Shown: piece by piece, positions 60,986-64,000 of the stretch
Layout: each line of letters starts with the position of its first letter
Position numbering within the stretch: position 1 is the first letter of the stretch
Assembly: GCA_963825595.1 (NCBI GenBank)
Contig: CAWGUE010000009.1
Coordinates: forward strand, 1 to 64,000
DNA length: 64,000 nucleotides
Source of the DNA: JARFQH01 sp963825595
Lineage (GTDB): Bacteria; Desulfobacterota; Desulfobacteria; Desulfobacterales; SG8-13
Direction of reading: 5' to 3'
The notes under the pieces: generated by a model
The model's input: only the letters and a program-made list of their open reading frames with translations
Databases searched by the model: none
What the model was told of the DNA's origin: nothing
Program-made: the position numbers and the translations under genes

Positions 60986-61927
60986 TTAAATACTGAGTCC
61001 GCTGATGCTCTCTTTCAAAACCGCCGCCGACCGCTGCAGTCCTTTCAGCTCTGCAGCGTCCAGTCGCAGCAGAATAGCGTCTTCCACGCCCGCAATGCCG
61101 ACCACGGAGGGAATGCTCAGGCAAACGTCTTTTAAGCCGTATTCTCCCGTCAGCATCCGACTCACCGTCAACACGCTCTTCTGGTCCTCGAGCAGGGCTT
61201 CGACAAGTCGGACAATGGCCGTTCCGATGGCCGTGTTGGTGTAACCCTTACGATCGATGATTTCATAGGCGGCGCTGCGCACTTGCTGGAAGAGTCGATT
61301 CATTTTATCAGCGTCAAATGGTTTTCCCACAACCGAGTTGTCGACCAGGGGCATTCCACCGATGTTGGCTGAGGACCATATCGGCACTTCCGTGTCGCCG
61401 TGTTCTCCCAGTATGACCGCATGCACCGAGCGGGGATCGACTCCGTAATATCGGCCCAGCAAGGCCCGGAAGCGACCCGTATCGAGCATGGTACCGGTTC
61501 CGATAACACGGCAGGGAGGCCTCGAACTGAGTTTTTGCGTCACATAGGTGAGTATGTCGACCGGGTTGCTGGCGATTATCAATATCGAATGCGGCGTATG
61601 ACGGTCCAGTTCACCGACAATATCCTTGAAAACGGCGGCGTTGCGATTCAAGAGATCGAGACGATTTTCTCCCGGTTTTTGGGACACGCCGGCGGTAATG
61701 ATGACGACCTGCGCCGATGAGAGATCGCCATAGCTGCCGGCCCTGACTGTCATGCTTCCGGCGAAGGCCTGCCCGTGCATCAAATCCATGGCTTCACCCT
61801 CGGCCCGCTTTGCGTTTTTGTCGATCAGGATGATCTCGCTGGCCAAACCGCGCATGAAAATGGCATATGCGGCAGCGACGCCGACGTTGCCGGTACCGAC
61901 GATGCCGACCGTTCTTTTCTGTATCAT
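60986..61927 (-). CDS. ldh: L-lactate dehydrogenase (LDH/MDH family)
   Basis: 313 residues from ATG 61927 (AAAGG upstream). NAD-binding VGIVGTGNVGVAAAYAI (residues about 7-23) and the active loop AGVSQKPGENRLDLL: Gln before the KPGE is the residue that selects lactate over malate (Arg). The catalytic His is in ILGEHGDTEVPIW. L-lactate and pyruvate are interconverted with NAD(H) in the cytosol. It is not cotranscribed with a lactate permease here. Confidence 0.88.
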   Translation of the reverse strand: MIQKRTVGIVGTGNVGVAAAYAIFMRGLASEIILIDKNAKRAEGEAMDLMHGQAFAGSMTVRAGSYGDLSSAQVVIITAGVSQKPGENRLDLLNRNAAVFKDIVGELDRHTPHSILIIASNPVDILTYVTQKLSSRPPCRVIGTGTMLDTGRFRALLGRYYGVDPRSVHAVILGEHGDTEVPIWSSANIGGMPLVDNSVVGKPFDADKMNRLFQQVRSAAYEIIDRKGYTNTAIGTAIVRLVEALLEDQKSVLTVSRMLTGEYGLKDVCLSIPSVVGIAGVEDAILLRLDAAELKGLQRSAAVLKESISGLSI

Positions 61928-61984
61928 TAACACCTTTCTGAGTCTGATAATCGATTCGCTGAACCAATATCGGACTCTTGTGAG

Positions 61985-62404
61985 CTACTCTTCGATTATC
62001 GAATTCATGAGCGAGTGCTTTTTGTTTCCAGAAACGATATTTTCTACGCACTCGTCGTAACGATGCGGATACGCCTGTTTGTCCAAGGCTAAAAGGCCTT
62101 TAACATGACGGTTGAGTCGTTTGTATGCCCGGGTGATGTGTTGATAATCCGAGAAGAAATGGAGCATATCTTCCAACATTTCAGCGTCGGCTGTGAGATC
62201 AGTGGGTTGCCAACCTATAGGGTGGTTTTTCTTGATACGGATCATCTCGACGTACACCGGTACAAATTCTGTGTACACATCGCGAATTCGGGACACAACT
62301 TGCTGGGGCAATTGTTCGATGTCGCCTATTTCGGATTTTATCATGTTATCGATGAGACGCAGCATCTCTATATTGTTGGTTGTGGTGCTATTTTTAACGA
62401 CCAT
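61985..62404 (-). CDS. Helical cytosolic protein of unknown function
   Basis: 139 residues, ATG 62404. It is mostly alpha-helical: LRLIDNMIKSEIGDIEQLPQQVVSRIRDVYTEFVPVYVEMIRIKK, then HHIGWQPTDLTADAEML-type motif (HPIGWQPTDLTADAEMLEDMLHFFSDYQHITRAYKRLNRHVKGLL). No signal, no Cys pair, no known family. It is codirectional with lactate dehydrogenase. Confidence 0.65.
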   Translation of the reverse strand: MVVKNSTTTNNIEMLRLIDNMIKSEIGDIEQLPQQVVSRIRDVYTEFVPVYVEMIRIKKNHPIGWQPTDLTADAEMLEDMLHFFSDYQHITRAYKRLNRHVKGLLALDKQAYPHRYDECVENIVSGNKKHSLMNSIIEE

Positions 62405-62540
62405 GTGTATGGGATCCTTTATCCGAAAGCCTGTTTTACTTATGCGGCGGGTCTTCTCCGTGGAATTTTTTACCCTGTCGACATACGATTGTAACGATAA
62501 AGGGCAACAGAAGTTATGGATAGAACCCGCCGGGGAACAA

Positions 62541-63608
62541 TTACTTTTTTGTATAATTCGATAGGTCCTTTACAAGTCGACGAAGCGTTTTGACATCAAT
62601 TAACCCCTCCACCCACCGTTCAGGAAAGGATGCCCAACCGTTATCCGCACCGAAAAGTGCGCCTAAAATTGCACCCCGGTGCGCATTGTCGCCACCCAGG
62701 TTTGTGTTGACGACAAGTCCTCGTTCGGGATTTTTGGCATACTTATGAGCCAGGTAGATCACCGCAGGCACGGCATCCTCAATATAGCATGCCGTGCTAA
62801 GGCGTCGGCCCACGACCACGTCATCGGGCAGATCAAGCCACTTCGCAAAGGGGTGGCCGAAGAGCGGATTTATCTGTGTCTTCATCCCTGCCGCCAGGAC
62901 TTCTTGAAGAGTTTCTCCTTGAAACACCCGCAGCAGGGTTTCGATTAAAAAATCGGCTGCCCTTTCCATCCGCGGTCCCCGATGAGTCAGAGCCATGTGT
63001 TTTCGGGCGGCAGTGCCGGCTGTTTGCGGTTCGTGCCGGTAATAGACGATAATCGGAACCAGACCGACCAGGCCGCCGATATGTTTCTCCTGAACACCGC
63101 AATTCCGCGGTGATCGACCCTCCGCCAGGCGGTTAAAGAAGTGGCGATGATACTCCTCGACGTATGTGTCCCGATGGCTGTCCGCTGTCGTCATGAAGTC
63201 GATATAACGCTCGAGGTAATCGTCGGGGTCGTATACTTCCTTTTCCCTCAGCGATTGCAGCAGCAAGCGGCAAAGCTTCAGGTTGAGCGTGTTTTCACCG
63301 GCCTTGAGGAACTGGTGGTAGTGCACACCGGATTGGCCCCAGAAACGGGCCTGTTCGTGGAGGATGTCGTAACGGGGATCCGAAACAGTGTAAACCGAGC
63401 GCCACAGAATACTGTCAGGGTGCGGATTGCGCGGTTGCAGGTAGTCGGTTATGGTGCCATAGTCCCTTCGCAAGGCGGCCGTATTGTAGTACCAATGGGC
63501 CGGCATGGCCAAGGCGTCGCCGATAAACAGGCCGAAGAGCGCCCCTTCAGCCCGGTCGCGTCCGGTGGGCGGGGAAAAATAATGTGTCGCTGAAGCTAAT
63601 GAGATCAT
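62541..63608 (-). CDS. ADP-ribosylglycohydrolase (DraG/ARH)-family protein
   Basis: 355 residues, ATG 63608. The first metal motif region is GALFGLFIGDALAMPAHWYYN (about residues 22-42) and the second is NTNLGGDNAHRGAILGALFGADNGWASFPERWV (about 310-342). In DraG the second is GGDTDTNG, with two Asp ligands; here the second Asp is replaced (GGDNAHRG). The rest follows the all-helical DraG fold. It would remove ADP-ribose from proteins or act on a related substrate; loss of one ligand makes the activity uncertain. No DraT-like gene is adjacent. Confidence 0.82.
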   Translation of the reverse strand: MISLASATHYFSPPTGRDRAEGALFGLFIGDALAMPAHWYYNTAALRRDYGTITDYLQPRNPHPDSILWRSVYTVSDPRYDILHEQARFWGQSGVHYHQFLKAGENTLNLKLCRLLLQSLREKEVYDPDDYLERYIDFMTTADSHRDTYVEEYHRHFFNRLAEGRSPRNCGVQEKHIGGLVGLVPIIVYYRHEPQTAGTAARKHMALTHRGPRMERAADFLIETLLRVFQGETLQEVLAAGMKTQINPLFGHPFAKWLDLPDDVVVGRRLSTACYIEDAVPAVIYLAHKYAKNPERGLVVNTNLGGDNAHRGAILGALFGADNGWASFPERWVEGLIDVKTLRRLVKDLSNYTKK

Positions 63609-63904
63609 TGATATTTAGACATAATCTCACCGCCCACTCGCTTTCACTCGTTCGAGACACGGAGGGCGCAGAGAATTTCGTTTTTAGCTTTACGCTGAGA
63701 CGCCGAAAAGCAAAAAGCAACTCGCCCCTCGGACAGAAATACGGGGCCTCAGAGGTCTTTCAATCTAATTAAATGGATATACAAACAAAGTTTACACTCT
63801 CTGTCCGGACAAAAAATTAAACTCTACACCTTTGCGTGTTTGCTGCGAATATCTATTTTCACAAATAAAAAACGGTACGGTGTCGTACGATTTTTTCCGC
63901 ATAG

Positions 63905-64000
63905 CTACAGGGGATCGACAGGTATCAAGACTTCGTTGCGCCGCAGAAACCAGGGCATGAATGGCGGGTCGTATCGCGCCCACACCGGTTCTCCGGTTTG
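63905..64000 (-). CDS. SOUL-type haem-binding protein, C-terminal end (partial)
   Basis: Open from the window edge to TAG 63905-63907, 31 residues. The tail ARYDPPFMPWFLRRNEVLIPV matches the end of SOUL/HEBP-family proteins, which end in ARYNPPWTPWFLRRNEV-like segments. The rest lies beyond the window. The region between it and 63608 (296 nt) has no gene. Confidence 0.7.
   Translation of the reverse strand, partial: QTGEPVWARYDPPFMPWFLRRNEVLIPVDPL

Overview
The window reads as chromosomal DNA of an anaerobic, probably sulfate-reducing bacterium of the Desulfobacterota (a Desulfosarcina-like Desulfobacterales is my best guess). This is inferred from the combination of an NfnAB electron-bifurcating transhydrogenase, a tungsten-type aldehyde:ferredoxin oxidoreductase, rubrerythrin, an FmdE-family protein, CobO and a SulP sulfate transporter. 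No rRNA gene or complete tRNA gene is visible, so the assignment rests on gene content only.

Region by region. 1-8.2 kb: end of a CoA-disulfide-reductase/rhodanese fusion, a small membrane protein, a SulP transporter, a cytosolic DszB-like (sulfinate desulfinase-like) protein, a broken DUF2092/OprB chimera, and a DUF3300-DUF2950 envelope pair. 8.6-14.6 kb: a complete RND efflux operon (adaptor, pump, outer-membrane factor). 14.8-18 kb: remains of mobile elements (tandem tyrosine recombinases of recombinase-in-trio type, an IS200 transposase tail with its hairpin, a frameshifted IS1634-type transposase) around an FmdE-family gene. 18-24.3 kb: AT-rich, sparsely coded DNA with cobO, a cyclopropane fatty acid synthase, an acyl-CoA dehydrogenase-like gene, several tiny Cys-rich genes, two related hairpin blocks and a PilZ protein. 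24.5-38 kb: a Lys/Ala-rich histone H1-like protein, TatD, nfnAB, a TetR regulator with its palindrome, two envelope enzymes, RidA, small unknowns, a DMT and an MFS transporter. 38-49 kb: one long minus-strand operon gabT - 111-aa unknown - livKHMGF - aor, with a sigma-54 activator gene upstream; it looks like a catabolic unit for an amino compound in which transamination gives an aldehyde that the AOR oxidises with ferredoxin. 49-54.6 kb: a MSOX/SolA-type oxidase, rubrerythrin, MFS transporter and HipBA. 54.8-61 kb: the four 'ligase-associated' DNA repair genes (MPE, Lhr-type helicase, ATP-dependent ligase, beta-CASP exonuclease). 61-64 kb: L-lactate dehydrogenase, an unknown, an ADP-ribosylglycohydrolase-family protein and the end of a SOUL haem-binding protein.

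Besides genes there are several non-coding repeats: three copies of a ~97-bp palindromic element (23.6, 33.5, 35.0 kb), a 247-bp MITE-like element (27.55 kb), a 160-bp foldback palindrome (37.8 kb), and a duplicated 46-codon gene with its own terminator (38.1 and 50.5 kb) on either side of the gabT-liv-aor operon. The most interesting leads are the DszB-like protein with conserved catalytic Cys/His/Arg spacing, the gabT-liv-aor operon with a sigma-54 type promoter and clustered activator half-sites, and the duplicated 46-aa gene.
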